Notes under the pieces: generated by a model
Databases searched by the model: none
Told to the model about the DNA's origin: nothing
The model's input: the letters and a program-made list of their open reading frames with translations, nothing else
Program-made: the position numbers and the translations under genes
Shown: in pieces, positions 11,311 through 24,252 of the stretch
Numbering within the stretch: the stretch's first letter is position 1
How the letters are laid out: every line of letters begins with the position of its first letter
NCBI GenBank assembly: GCA_024349245.1
Contig: JALDNG010000090.1
Span: forward strand, 406,501-470,500
DNA length: 64,000 nucleotides
DNA from: Neodontobutis hainanensis
Taxonomy: Eukaryota > Chordata > Actinopteri > Gobiiformes > Odontobutidae
Direction of reading: 5' to 3'

Positions 11311-13995
11311 GTTATCAAACTAAGTGACTGTATAATGTGGCATGCCAATGCTATGACATTTTTATTTTAGCATAGAATGATCCAGTGTTAAAAGCTTTGG
11401 AGAGGTCAATGAAAAGAGCAGCACAACTAATGTTGATCTATAACATAATATACTATTGAGCAATCATTTACATAATAGTTTTGGAATTTTAAGTTGTACA
11501 TATGACATTCGACATCACTATAGAATAGTGAGGCTGTTGGTCAAATTACCTGCTCCATGCAAATTCTTCTTCATAGATTACAGAGTTTGAGTGAAGGAAT
11601 AATGCAAATGGTGCCAATTTAACTCACTGTCATGGCGATTTAAGTGATAAACTTCATTTACAGTCTGTGCAGTTATCGGAAATCACTGAATGCCCAGGTA
11701 AAACTAATCCGGTACAAATAGGGCTGAAACCACTGGAGAGTGCACACCAACACACGTTCACACACCGTTTACCGAGCTGTAAACACAAACATGACCCACA
11801 TAGCACGTCACAGGATAAGCAGAGTCAATTTACACTTTAATGAGACATTGACTGCAGGCAGGATTGGATTAATGCACGAGCTCAAGCAGCACGACCGGAG
11901 ACAGCAGCTGTCACACCAGACAAACTTTGAGCAACACGGTGTCCTAAAGGCGACTTCCTGTGTACTAGAGGTCATTATTTACCAATAGTTTCTTGATCCC
12001 GCTCATGTTTAAACATGGAAGTGAAGAGGAAAACAGATTGATGTTGTGTGGAGTGAGAGATACGGGTTCTGTGCTATCAATGTGTGATGTTTCTGGTCGA
12101 ACTGGGAGACTTATAATTTGACAGATTTTCAGGGCATGCAGAATTGATAAAGTCTCTTGGAGATGAAACGCCTTCACCTTGAAAACTGAGTCCAGATGCT
12201 TTTACTTCAACCTTTTTTTCAGGCATACACATACATTTTACAAAATAAATTAGGTCTGGAATCTTTTTCCATTTACAGTAATTATCTGGTGGAAATCTGT
12301 TTTAATCCTATACACTATTTCTTTGTTGTTAGATGCTTTGTGTCTTTAATTGGTTATGTGTTCATTAAATAGCAGATGCAGCTGCTGGAAATGCAGTACC
12401 CTCAGAGTTAAACTAAATCAGTTAAAGTAGAATTCCTTTTAGTTTTATCCCCTTCCTTCTTCACGGGTAAAGGTTACCATAATTTACGAGATGCCAATTT
12501 TTTTTTGGTATAGTTTTATTGATGATGTAGGTTTGGGTGGTGGATGGACATTAAAACCAAGACTTATTCACAAACCAGAATTCATGTTCCAACTAAAATG
12601 TAACCCAGAGAAGGTAAAGTTAGTTTTTTAGGGTTACAGGGAGGTTCTTTGCATGCTAACCAGATCAGTTATTCTCAAAACCTTCCATGTCAAAGTCAAA
12701 GACAGTTATTTATCTGTGGAATCCAACATGGTGTTCAGTGTTGATATTGCTATTTAAAAAGTACTCTGAACACACTGATGAAAAGCTGCAGGATAAATGG
12801 TAAAATCCCTTGATTGTGTGTCTTTCTTTTCTCAGAGTCTGTCCTTTTGAATGCAGTGTGCTGTTGTGAGTTTTAAATGATCTTCAACAAAACCAGTGTC
12901 TGTTTGGGGAACATCTGTGGATGCTGCAGCGTTTGAGTGACTCGGAGACAAACAGACGCCCGTGTCCGTTTGATTCTTGCAGTACAGGTGGTGCTTTGTG
13001 TGCGTCTCTGCTAACGAGCTGTGATTGGCAGCTCAGCTGGAGGGAATGTAGATTCCGCGAGATTGGCTGATTTCAGACGAGTCTGTGGGAAGGCTGGATG
13101 GAAGTTTAAACTTGTTGCAGCTAAAGGTGTGTTTAAAGTTGAAAAGTGATTGAAGAGCAGAGCGTGGTTGGAGTGAACTAGCTTTTGACTATTGTCTCAA
13201 AAGAATCAAGAAGTAAAACTCACTTCCACATGTATCTTTTGAACCAGTGAGTATATTCCTCTTCTTCAGGTGATTATGGGGATTGCAGTGTTTTTGACTC
13301 ATGGCATTCAAAATATTAATAAGAAACTATAGAAAAAGGAATGACAATAGAGATGTGTGGATTTATTCAACTTTAAAATAATAATGATTAATCTTCAAAT
13401 GCAGCTCATTTGGAATATTGCTTTGGAACTCAGTGTATCCAGTAAAAGCATAAATTGATCTAATGGCAGATCTTTGCATGATGATCTAATTAAAGTGCAG
13501 AAAGTGAGGCCTGGCACCAAGTCGTGGCATTAGCACTCGCTCTACTTCTAAATATGCATCTGAATATTAAAAGTCTGGTGTTTCATTTAAACTCTGTGTG
13601 GATCTTGAGTGCTTGATTCCATTTGGGACTCGACAACCCAAAGATTATGCCCTTTAATATAATTTTAAAACTCATATTTAGAAACTGGCCCAAGTCTCAT
13701 CAGTGTCAATTAACAAATGGTTTCTTGAGAAGTTGCACAATGTGGAAGGAAATGGGTGCAGTTTTCAATAAATGTCACATGATTTGTTGGAAACACCATT
13801 TAGTCTTACTCCTCCCATTACAAGAAAACTGTGGGCATTAAATAATGCTCTAGAAGTGTTATGCAATTCTATATGCTATAATAAGTATTGTTTAGTTCAA
13901 AAGAGTACAATAATTTAAGTTGAACATAACTTATATTGACCAAAATAATGGTGTAGGCAGAAGTAAAAAAAACAAATAAAAAAACCCCCACTATG
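11311..13995. other. Unique non-coding sequence
   Basis: No gene or mobile element recognised. Near 13020-13075 two inverted CCAAT motifs (TGATTGGC and AGATTGGCTG) lie about 40 bp apart in a locally GC-richer stretch. These could be promoter or enhancer elements, but nothing downstream supports a transcript. Confidence 0.35.
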
Positions 13996-13997
13996 AA

Positions 13998-14060
13998 TCA
14001 TAATCAGAATTACTTTTATTCATCCCTAAGGGGAAATTCTTTTTGTTACAAACATGCAAC
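13998..14060 (-). repeat. LINE 3' tail, minus strand
   Basis: Plus reads CAGAATTACTTTTATTCATC then CCTAAGGGGAAATTCTTTTT. On minus this is the common fish CR1/L2/Rex1-type 3' end (AAATTTCCCC-like, then GGGATGAATAAAAGTAATTC). The upstream LINE body does not follow. Confidence 0.55.
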
Positions 14061-14262
14061 CGACCAGTGCAGGAAATAGAAATTTATTTTAAAGTAGATA
14101 TAACTTAACTATAAATTATGACATTCCTAATAAACAATAAACAGTCTATTTACATATTCACATGATATATATTCACATATTACATATTCACATGATGTAC
14201 AGTTTACAAGTTTACAACAAAAAAACAAAACAAAGAAAAAACCTACAAACAAAATGTTTTAA

Positions 14263-14657
14263 AATTGGGATCTCATAGAATCAGATGTCAGTTTTGTCTC
14301 TCACAATCAGAATACACTGATTTATTTTGGTACTGTCATGTGGTAGCTGCTTTTTGGGGGAAAACACAGCGAATGTTTGGTGATATGAATTTAAAGTACC
14401 AACTGTGCCTCCCATCATTTATTTTAGGGTCATTTAGAGACTTTGAAAATAATGCATTCATTAACCTTAATTATTCTTTTAGGTTTATTTTTATTTCTAA
14501 AAGCACAGATTCTTTGTGTGGCTGTGTGTGTGTGTCTGTGGGTATCTACGTTTTTAGAGACTATATTATAGATTCAGGGGAAAAAAAGGTTATTAAAAAC
14601 TATTATCAAAAGCGGTGGTCCAGATTAAAAATAGTATTTGGGAAGGATTATGAATGA
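14263..14657 (+). pseudogene. L1/Tx1-like LINE ORF2, C-terminal remnant
   Basis: A 130-codon open frame contains CQFCLSQSEYTDLFWYC followed by VVAAFWGKTQRMFG. This fits the zinc-binding region downstream of RT in L1/Tx1-type LINEs (C-x2-C, x-[HD]-LFW-x-C, then V-x-x-FW). It ends with KNYYQKRWSRL, like the end of such ORFs. No RT or endonuclease precedes it, so it is a 5'-truncated copy. The usual His is D or another residue here. The ATG is incidental. Confidence 0.65.
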
Positions 14658-14659
14658 AT

Positions 14660-15635
14660 ATTTAGTTAAATTGCTCAAATGCAATCAGGGGAACAAGTGC
14701 TGAGCTGGTTTGGTTTCTTGTGGGTTGTGTTCAATCTGACCTTGGAGATCCAATTGACACTTTTACTATTTCTTATGTGTGTGTGAAATGTTGCCATAAT
14801 TAGCATATGAAGGGTTGGCTTTTGTCCAAATACATTCTTTGACACATGACCTTGGTATTTGACCATTGACCACAGCATGCTAAACATCCTTTATTGATTG
14901 GTTCTGTGCTGAATGTGGAGGTATTCCTTGCATTGACAATCAAAAAATATGATGCCTCTAGCTATGCCTGTGGCTGCCACGAAGGCATAATTACTCATCA
15001 TGCTCGTGTTACCTCCTGATACCCAACTTCTCTTTCCTCAGACTTTCAATAAAAGACAATGTGCTCCACAATAGTTATTTGTAAAAGTGCATCATGAAAT
15101 TGTATTTTTATTGTAAAAGCTTATAGTTTCTTTTATATATATATGGTTTATATACTTGTTTCTTGGGATCCGCATGCACTGCTGGCCAACAATTCTAAAT
15201 AAACAGCACACAGATCTGATCATAGTGTGCCAGACGTTTATAGGAGGCTAAGCTAGAGAAGCACACAGGGAGACAATGTTTGGAAGAATATGAGATGTCT
15301 CTTCATGAAGGATTGCAGAGTCAGGCTGCAAGAATCAAAGTATCAATGAAGGACCTTGCTAACAAGGCTAACCCAAGCTCTAATGCATTATTGAACTTAT
15401 TTGACCTTGATGTTTACATCATGCCACAGGGGATACCAACTGACCATTGCAAAGTACTTGTATTGAATTTGATTTGTTGAACCATATCCTGTATTTGAGT
15501 GTGAGACTAAAATAATAAATATCATAAGTACTTTTGTTATTGCAATCGTTTATAGTCAATACTCAACTTGCAGTTTTTAATTTGCAAATGTTCACTACAA
15601 CACTCTACAGAATGATGGGGAAACAAAACAAGTGA
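14660..15635. other. Non-coding sequence, nothing recognised
   Basis: Short frames only (for example 66 aa at 15280-15480) with no motifs. Confidence 0.4.
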
Positions 15636-15637
15636 TA

Positions 15638-16198
15638 CCTTTGCTGTAGTTATCCAGCTAGCCTTCCTCTATTCTTCCACCAGGAGCCTCTTCAACTTAT
15701 CTATTTCAGTTTGCTCACAGTCCAGTTTTGAGGGTTTTGTCTCTCTGGAGTATATGAAGCTTTAGGCTAGCTGAAATAAACCTGAACGACCTTCAATGTG
15801 TGTGTCTGGGAACAGCCGACTGAAGTGAAGGAGTAAACACTCAATAAAGCTCAATAAGCTGCTCTGAACATAGAGGCCCAAAAGAAACTTTGGTGTCCAA
15901 GCCTGGAGGAGAAAACACACTTAATGCAGCTGAACATGTCCAAACCACGATTGGAAACTTAAAGGTTTGAACAGCTTTAGAAAATGTGAGTCTTTTGACA
16001 CCTGAAGGATGGAGCACACAAAGATGACAGCAATATGGAGAGTTAACAAATGTGTAACAATATGTTTTTACAGCAATACAATATAAATAATTTGGGGTAG
16101 TTACCCTCAAAATTGGACTGAGCAAACTGAAGTAGATAAGTTGAAGAGGCTCCTGTTAGAAGAATACAGGAAGGCTAGCTGGATACCTACAGTAAAGG
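15638..16198. mobile_element. Fold-back/MITE-like element with ~96-bp inverted arms, TA-flanked
   Basis: The left arm (15638-15734) and right arm (16104-16198) are near-perfect reverse complements. Paired landmarks are CCTTTGCTGTAG with CTACAGTAAAGG, GCTAGCCTTCCT with AGGAAGGCTAGC, and AGGAGCCTCTTCAACTTAT with its complement. A TA dinucleotide flanks each end, as expected for Tc1/mariner-type insertion. The roughly 370-bp centre has no transposase. It is a non-autonomous element. Confidence 0.75.
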
Positions 16199-16210
16199 TA
16201 TAATGTAAAG

Positions 16211-16270
16211 CAGTGGTTCTCAACTAGTCTGGCCTCAGGACCCACCATCACCCCTTAAAGGTGTTACAGA
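16211..16270 (+). repeat. hAT-like (Charlie-type) transposon 5' end
   Basis: CAGTGGTTCTCAACTAGTCT followed by GGCCTCAGGACCCACCATCA. CAGTGGTTCTCAA is a classic hAT terminal inverted repeat. The matching 3' terminus was not found, so the extent is unknown. It begins 12 bp after the fold-back element. Confidence 0.6.
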
Positions 16271-19200
16271 GGATGTTTTCGACGACTGAGAAACCAATAA
16301 CTGTCAGTGAAATGAGTGCATGTGTAAGAACAGCCGCCCTCCTATACAGCTCATTTTGTGCCCCCCACATCTCATGCACGAGCGTAACAACACGAGTGTT
16401 TGTGTACTACCGGCATGTCAGACTCACCGCTGGACAGTATTCCCACTATTACTCGTAGCATTACCAAACTGCCTGTTGCTTTACAGTGTCAGAATACAAA
16501 AACAAAAATTACTTGTCCAGCAGAAATCTGGTGACAGTCAGTTGGAAGTCCTTTCTGTGTCTTCAGAGCACAACATCGTGAAAAAGAATCCGCAAGACAC
16601 ACTCTGGTTTTATTTAGCTCTCGAGTCATTTTCCTCCTCTTCTCCTTTTCCTCAAAAATAGATTTTCTTTTGCCACTACCTGCTTGAGGTTGTTTCACAA
16701 CCATTTTAGGACTTCGCAATCAGACCAATGGGTCAGACGGGCGGAGCAGGAATGCATGAATAATTCTGTAAAACCTTTAATGTAACTATGCACTGCAGCT
16801 GGATTCTCGTGAGATTTGGAAAGTTTTTCACAGAGTCATTTACAACTAAAGGTAATGCCTAATAATTAGTGTGAGTGTAGCTCAGAGGAGACAGGATTTG
16901 TGAACAGTTAGCAGTTGACACATGCCACATCCTTCCTAATAACTAACACTGTAAACCATTTTAGTATTATTTTTGGGATGTAGGCTTTAAAAACATAGCA
17001 GGCAAACATAAAGCTGGATTAACAATCTGTAATTTAAATTTTAAATATTAACGTTAGCTAAACTAAACAACAACAGTGAAAAGAAAGAAACATGTGCAAT
17101 GAGCAGGAGGAAGGTAAAAAAAAACATATACATCTATTTATCTGTATTAAAATAATATAGAGCCACTACACAATGCGTAATGATACAATTAAGGTGCTTT
17201 TAGTTGAGTGGCTAGCGATGTAGTTGGATTGTAGTAATAAAAATCAATACATTGATGTAGGAGATTAATCGTTACATACATATTAAGCATGGTGTAAGAA
17301 AACAATGGAGTTGTTTGATTAGTTGGGAAAGCAGGTCACTTGACGTGGATAAAGCTGTAGAGATGTTCCAGGCCCTACACGGAAGCCAAGTGGTCATTGG
17401 GAAATCAGTTTAGACCAAGGCTGAGTACAAACACATCTGGCAAGGTGCCCTCGATTCATGTATTATATTTCATTTGACGCCGAGGAGGGATGGATCAACA
17501 TCATTACACTGGACTCCATCTTGATCACAATTGAGTTTATCATTCCGACTTCTAGACTTCTACCATCAGAACGTGTATAAGAAAAACAACCATTATAATC
17601 ACATCTATCACTGGGTGAGGCTGATTGCAGTGGGCACTAGACGGGATTTACGACCGCACAAAGCCAGACTGTTTGTGTGTGCTGCTGGTGCCAAGCGATG
17701 ACTATTTAATTTACAACGCTGCTTCATTTTCTGTTTTTATATTTTGTTTTCGTTTTGACGATCCACGCCTACACAGTCTCTCACACATCACAAGTGCTTT
17801 TTGAGTGCATCTTTTATCCATACATTTGTTTTTGCCTGGGCCAATAGCTGCTTGTTTTGCTCTAAATCCCACAGCCACATTCAGACGCCCATGATGACAT
17901 TTATATTTTTCTGCATTCGCCTTTACCGCTCACAATAGCAAGCTGATTGACGTTAGCGATGGCATTAGGAAAGTTCAGAAAAGCATTTCAATAGGAGAAC
18001 CACTCTTTCATTACACTCCAACAGCCACTATTTATTTATATATTTTAAACAAAAACTGTGCCTTTGAACACTTCAGACGGCGGAGGGAAGCAATTTAGCT
18101 CTGGACCATTTCTCAATTTTGCCACATTTATTTAAAGAGCGACTCAAGCACATAATACAGCTACAGATCAATTAACTCACAGAATAATTTTCAGTACCAG
18201 TAGGTCCCTCATGCAAACTAAGACCCGTCCAGACCTAGTGCAGTTATGACTCACAAGTACAGAAGCAATTATGAAAATGATGTTTTTCCACGGCTTCAGA
18301 AAAGCCATTTGTCACAATACATAATCACGTATTTGCTTCTTCTACTTACCTGGACAAGTATAGAACACAGTCTTTTATATTGCTTCACCTAAATCAAATG
18401 TTTTGTTTCAACATCTTCCTGTCGTTCAGTTCCTGTTTCTATTAAAGGCATGATGGAGCGGCCTTTATTGAGGCGTGTTAAGTGCGTAGGTGTGTTTTGC
18501 AGATTTGAATATGCAACACTAATGAGCCTCTGCAGCTCATAAGAGTCTCCGCTCAACCCAGACGTGAACTCAACCCAATATTTCTACTGTTTATCTTGTT
18601 TATCATACCTGTGTGTGATAGTGTTTGTGGTTAATTTGCATACAATCATGCTTATAGTGTTCAGAATGGATCTAAGGGGACCTGGAGAAAGCACAGTAAA
18701 TGTATGAAGCACAGGTCAGATTTGATTTCGCAAACAGATTACCTAATATCACCAACCTCTGCATTGCTTAGATCCTGAACAATATACTCTCTGGTGCTCC
18801 AGCAGTAAATGTAGACTGTCAAAGCCTAAATGTTCTTCTATATTATTTTGCGTTTTATAATGATGATTTCTATTGATTTAGTTTGATATTTATATGAGTT
18901 ATTATTTTAAGTATTACCAGTTATGTCTATTGGTAACCATCTGTTATTATTACTCACATTTCCTCTCTAAATGCTTAACATAAATAATTTTCTTTTGCTA
19001 GTAATTTAAATATCTTTGATTATTGTTCTGTTAGTTATTAGTTAGTTCTGTCATTAATTTTGTGTAATGCTTTGAATAAAATGTTATAAAATGTCCGAGA
19101 ATACCAGATGCACCATGGGAGTGCGTAACTCAGTGGAGTTGGAGCAAAATAGTTTTTTTGACATTGCTGTCACCCTTTTTTGTGGTATTTATGTTTTGTT

Positions 19201-20510
19201 GTATAGTTTTGTTGTATACATTTTTCAGTAAAGATTTTTTACAGCACTAGATCGCTCTGTGTGGATTTATTGCTTCGCTGGATTATTTTAAAAGGTGAGT
19301 AAAAAGCGTCACGCTGGCTTCACTTTTTTTACATTTATTTTTACTTTTTATACTTTAACTTTTAACCTACATAGTTGGTGTGGACTTATACCAAATACCA
19401 ATAATATTACCTAATTATTCCAAGAAAGGCTTTGTGTCATTGATTTGCAAGTACAAAGCTAAGCAAGGTGTCGGGCCTAATTAATATTGAGGCAAGACTA
19501 TAGTTTTGGAAAGAACTGCATATCTACACAACTATACACTGTGGTGTTTCTGTTAGAAGTGGGGAGACACTGATGATAGCCTTCTGGTTGCTGTCTAATA
19601 GGTTTTCTTCAATGAAACGTGTCAGGGTCAACAGCCATTTACAGGAGTGGCATATAGTAAATACATATATATATTACCAATTTGATAAAAATGTTAACAT
19701 TCAGATCTGCCCCTATAAGTAAACGTGCCATTTTGCTTTTGCACTGCATTTAAACTGTGTAATGACATGTTTTGTTTTGTTGACATGGACTCACAAACTT
19801 GTAGCAAAGAGCACACACCGGAAGGTTTATATCTCAGCAGCTAGAATTACATTTTTCCAGTGCTCATAAAGTCAATATTTTTCAAAACAAAAAGGGTTCC
19901 ATGCGAAAACCCTTCCTGATCTCACCACTCAGGTTACACTGACAATGACCTGGCTGCATGAACTGCCCACTCAGCTGATCACGAGTCTCTTATCACCCCC
20001 AGACAGCACCAATCAGTCTAAATTGGGGCCAACTACCCAATTGTCCACCTGTCCAGTAGCATTACCTAGTTGCTTCACCGCAGCTGCCTTTCCAATGTGT
20101 ACTTCCATTTGCTGGGTGTACTACTTCCATGTTGTTCCATCTTGTATTCTACTGAACCAAGGGACATATCTAACATTCTCTTTGTTCTGGTTTACCAGGT
20201 CTACATTTTCACACAAGATATTTCAAAAACATTTATATTATGGTTAGGTAGAATACCAAGGCTAGATCTCAAGTAGCTCAATGGATTACATTTGTTTGTA
20301 TTTTATCACATCATTTGTCAATATACACACATTGGCAGATTTGACTGGGTCATTTGTGCTGAAAAAACTAGTATCATAGTATGTAGTTGAATTTGGTATT
20401 TTCCACATTTATAAAAAAAATAATTGAGTAGTTGCACTACTAAATAAATGTAAGGCTATTAAGTTAAATTACAATACTATGCTTATTATTCTGTGTACCC
20501 TAAGCTCTTT
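16271..20510. other. Long unique stretch, possible conserved non-coding blocks
   Basis: No coding or mobile-element signal was recognised over about 4.2 kb. Repeat-free segments near 17690-18230 and 18420-18560 have many TAAT/ATTA-type sites and could be regulatory. The 113-aa frame at 16320-16661 has no domains. Confidence 0.35.
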
Positions 20511-20511
20511 A

Positions 20512-20692
20512 GCACGTAAAGTCCACAAACATGATCCTGGCGTAGGATCCCGAGGAGTATAGTTGTGGCTGGGTGAAGTGGAGGGTCAAGTTGACAGGGT
20601 CGTCTACAGACCTGTTGACTCTGTAGATGAACTGCAGGGGGTCCAAGAGGGGGTTTTTGAGAGTCTTGAGTTGTAACAGGAACCCCACTCAA
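20512..20692 (-). pseudogene. LINE reverse transcriptase fragment (CR1/L2/Rex1-like)
   Basis: On minus one frame reads PLQFIYRVNRSVDDPVNL, then LYSSGSYARIMFVDFTC and a stop. This is the RT finger/palm segment of jockey-superfamily fish LINEs: the usual order is F-A-Y-R-x-x-R-S-V-D-D-A, then A-R-x-L-F-V-D-F with the first catalytic Asp. The catalytic Asp of FVDF is present, but the frame stops just after it. The conventional ATG-started frame here is a shadow in another phase. Confidence 0.8.
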
Positions 20693-21652
20693 GTTAATGC
20701 TGCATGTTATTAACTATAGACTCTACATCTCTTGTTGCACAGGGTGACCATCCCAAATAAAACCATCTTGGGGTCTAAAGATACGCGCAGGAGATCCAGT
20801 AACAAATTCCTATTGTAATTCTATTGTTTCTTTTTAGGTTGTATGGCTGGCCCACACGCCACCTGCCATCCCTTTGATATGCCTTCACATTCTGTAGGCC
20901 CACTGTTTACTGCTTTTAAAATATGGAGGTAGTAGAAAAGTGGAACCTAGCAGATGAGATCGAACTGAGGTAGAAACAGAACCACAAGCAGCTGCCCATC
21001 TTCGTTCAGCACCGGCACCAGGTGAGCCCCATCTGCATACTGTATATATACATATGGTCATATGGAAGATATGGAAAGAAAAACAGAAACTTGTAATAAC
21101 ACTTTCCATCTGCTGCAAAGTGTGGAGCCAGCTTCATCATTTTATTTATTCAAACATGTTGGATGAAACTTTTAAAAGGCTTTTGTTTAGTGACCCATTT
21201 TAATCTTGATTAATTAAATGTCTTTTGTCAGTTCTATTGTCAAGAATACATTTAATCTGAGAAAAAAAATACTTATCTACTTCAATTTATGATGAAAAGA
21301 TTTTCATTGTTCAATTAAATTAAATTGAAACAAGTCATCTCAAGGTTCAACACAGTCCATCAAAATGTAAAAAGTAAAGGGGATAGATTCTATTCAACAC
21401 TTAATATATTAATACAAATCTAAAAGAACTCTACATTTGTGTTTAAAAGTATTGAAATACTGCTCCTTTTCCTTTTTATTGGTGCCCCACTCTCAGTCCT
21501 CATGGATATCTTCAACTCTTCAACCCCTCCAAACCCTCACTCTCTGTCTTCATTCTCCTGCCCTCAGATTATTTGAGCTGCTCTATCTCCATACACTCTA
21601 GCTTCATACAGCAGGCTGTCAGGATGAACTCTGTCTACTACCCCCCACCACC
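20693..21652. other. Non-coding sequence, nothing firm
   Basis: Degenerate sequence between two transposon fragments. No frame with motifs was found. Confidence 0.35.
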
Positions 21653-21830
21653 AACAAAGCAAGGGCCGTAAAGACATGGATGACCGAGTTTGGTGTGGAC
21701 TGGCCTGCACGGAGTCCTGACCTCAACCTGATAGAACACCTTTGGAATGAATTAGAGCAGAGACTGTGAGCCAGGCCTTCTCGTCCAACATCAGTGTCTG
21801 ACCTCACAAATGCACCAGGTCACAGATCTA
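21653..21830 (+). pseudogene. Tc1/mariner transposase C-terminal fragment
   Basis: Translation gives TWMTEFGVDWPARSPDLN, then LIEHLWNELEQRL and a stop, then ARPSRPTSVSDLTNA. The motif SPDLNxIEHLW carries the third catalytic acidic residue (E) of the DDE triad. Both sides are truncated and an in-frame stop is present. Confidence 0.85.
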
Positions 21831-22720
21831 CAGTGGCAGCTTTCCTCTGGACTCTCCTTGTATAGTTTTTCGATTACAAACTTTAGTTATAACATCCTGT
21901 TGGTAATATAGACTCGTTGCAAGTGTCTCACTGTAAATGTTTCGGGAAAATCTTTCTGCTGCCTTCCCTCCTCGTGCAAAGAAAGTAAATAAGAGAATGT
22001 GTCACAAAGTGCACAACAAAGATAACGGCCCAAATCGCCCATCATTGACTTGTTTTGCAGCGCGTCTATCAATGGCTGCAGCACATCAGGGGAGTCAAAC
22101 AGTAAAAATGGGAACTGCCAGCTACTGAAAGCCTCTGTGTTGTTTGGAAAATCCACTAAAGGGCCTAGTCAACTGTCAAGTGAGGATTTTATTGATATAA
22201 GAAACAACAAAAAATCCCACAGTGCTTGGGAATTTGACTTTGGGTGTACATATACAATACAGGAACTGAATCTGACTAACACAGTAAACCAACAATTTGA
22301 TAAAACTAAAGAATTTTAGATTATAAACATAATAAAAATGATAAAAAATGTAATCAAAGCAGTTCTGGACCGATATGCATCATTAGACATAGCTTTATTA
22401 AAAGCTTATTTACAGTACATTTCTTTTTTAATGGCATTTTTGTGGCCTAGGGATCCACGGGATTTGGGAATTCACAAACTCATGAAAAGGCTCTAGGCTT
22501 GTTGAGTCCAATGATGGCAGCACTGATAGGTCCAGGGTGTGTTTTAGGTTTGAAGATGTAGTGGCCGTTTTACTGTAATGAACAGAAACAACATGACTCC
22601 TCTGTAATAAGTAACAATTACAATTAAATATAGCAAATAAATTATTAACAACACACTATCATTATTACATCACTTTAACACAAATAAGAAATTATCAAGT
22701 TTTTTTAATGATTGCTATAG
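21831..22720. other. Non-coding sequence, nothing recognised
   Basis: Two overlapping 89-aa frames on opposite strands (21887-22156, 22050-22319) have no recognised domains or splice signals. Confidence 0.35.
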
Positions 22721-22734
22721 TAGGCGATATTGCA

Positions 22735-23110
22735 GGAATCTCTCAATGTATCGTGTTTATTTGAAGCGCTCCTTCTCAATGCAGTGTTGGCTTCTTCTGA
22801 ATGCAACGCGGCTTGTCAATGTAATGCTGCCTGTTTTGTATGTTGGTCAGGTATGTGCTATAAACTGAATGCAGTGTTTTTCTACATTTGTAGCTGCGCT
22901 GTTAAAATGCAGCTTATGTGTCTTTGATGCTGTTGTCGGCCATTTGCACGAGTCTTGAGTTGCAGGACACATGTTGTGACATTGATGCAGAGGTTTTATG
23001 AATTTGCAGTTTAATGTTGTGTTTGTGAATTGCTGTAAAACTGTTGTACCAATGAGTATTATTCCTGTGAATGCTTGGAACTTTCTCGACCACCGTATAT
23101 TTGCTACATT
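22735..23110 (+). repeat. Unclassified dispersed repeat, copy 1
   Basis: The segment 22880-23100 is homologous to 35515-35760. Shared blocks include GATGCTGTTGT, GGCCATTTGCACG, AGTCTTGA, TTGATGCAGAGGTTTTAT and CTTTCTCG. The family was not recognised. Confidence 0.6.
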
Positions 23111-24061
23111 TGTAATTATTATGTCTGTTTTAGTTCGGATACAAAAAAATCAAATAACATTTTTGCCACTCAAAAACTTGTACTATAATAAAGTTCTCCG
23201 GGGCAAAAAAAAGTCACAATCGTAAGAAAGTGTCCATCTAAAAAACAGTTATATCCCTGACAATAAAAGAATACAGCTGTACACTGCTTTTCTGAGTCTG
23301 GGTAGTGCTCATGACAATCTCCTCCGGACAATATACTTACAGGTACTACATACGACCCTATTAGAATCCCAAAATCCACAAAATCTACAGGTTCATTCCA
23401 GACCAGCAGGCCATTTTTTTTTCTTTCAGTAACACTACATCTCTTTCTTAACACAATCTAATTCCATGTATGCAATAGCCAGGCACAAAATGGGGCTTGG
23501 AACAGTTTTTGTAAGATTACACTTGAATGTTTTCAGATTTAGACAAATGCCAAAATGCTTCAATTTAAAGCAATGGGTGAAACGCAACAGAAGTTTGCAA
23601 TTTCATGCAAGAATGTCAATAATAAACAGTTCCTAAGTTTTGAAGTGGCTCTTTTCTTTAAATGCATGTGCATGTTCAACTGCACTTCTCAGAGTCCAAT
23701 TTGCCCAAGACATGTCGCTATTTTTCATCACATCTTCCTGTAAGTGAAAAAAGAAGTCATTTCCCACCATTTCGCTCTCCGTTATTCTTGTCATTTCTCG
23801 CTCCTAACCTGTATTTGTGCTGTAGTTTTGAAACATTTAAGCAATTATGTGGTTGGCCCTAGTTCCTGCCTTCAATTACTTGTTTTTTTCTTAGTTTTCA
23901 TTTTCAGAGAAAAAATGGCATTCTGTCTGCCACCTCACTTGAAAACCTAATGCCATAACACTACAATCTTTTACATATACCATTGAGAGTTAAGGCTATT
24001 TTTTATTTTCTTTAAGCACATAATTGGTAGAAGAATATTGGTGATTATTTATTTATTTTTT
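23111..24061. other. Non-coding sequence, nothing recognised
   Basis: The 94-aa minus frame at 23170-23454 has no identifiable domain and no flanking exon signals. Confidence 0.35.
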
Positions 24062-24205
24062 TTATTACCCTGCCGGGAAATCCCTTGAGCCGCACACCAT
24101 GTTTTTGATGTTGGTGGGAGAAACCAGAGTACCTGGAGGAAACCTACCCGAGCATGGAGAGAGCATACCCAGAAAGGATTTTCGTGCTGAGAGGCGACAG
24201 TGCTT
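24062..24205 (-). repeat. Dispersed teleost repeat, minus fragment
   Basis: On minus: GGTTTCCTCCAGGTACTCTG, TTTCTCCCACCAACATC and AAAACATGGTGTGCGGCTC. This parallels the central part of the repeat at 6845-7200. Confidence 0.6.
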
Positions 24206-24252
24206 CTTTTTATAATACAAGTAAATTACCAGATAATAAGTAAACGTCATTT

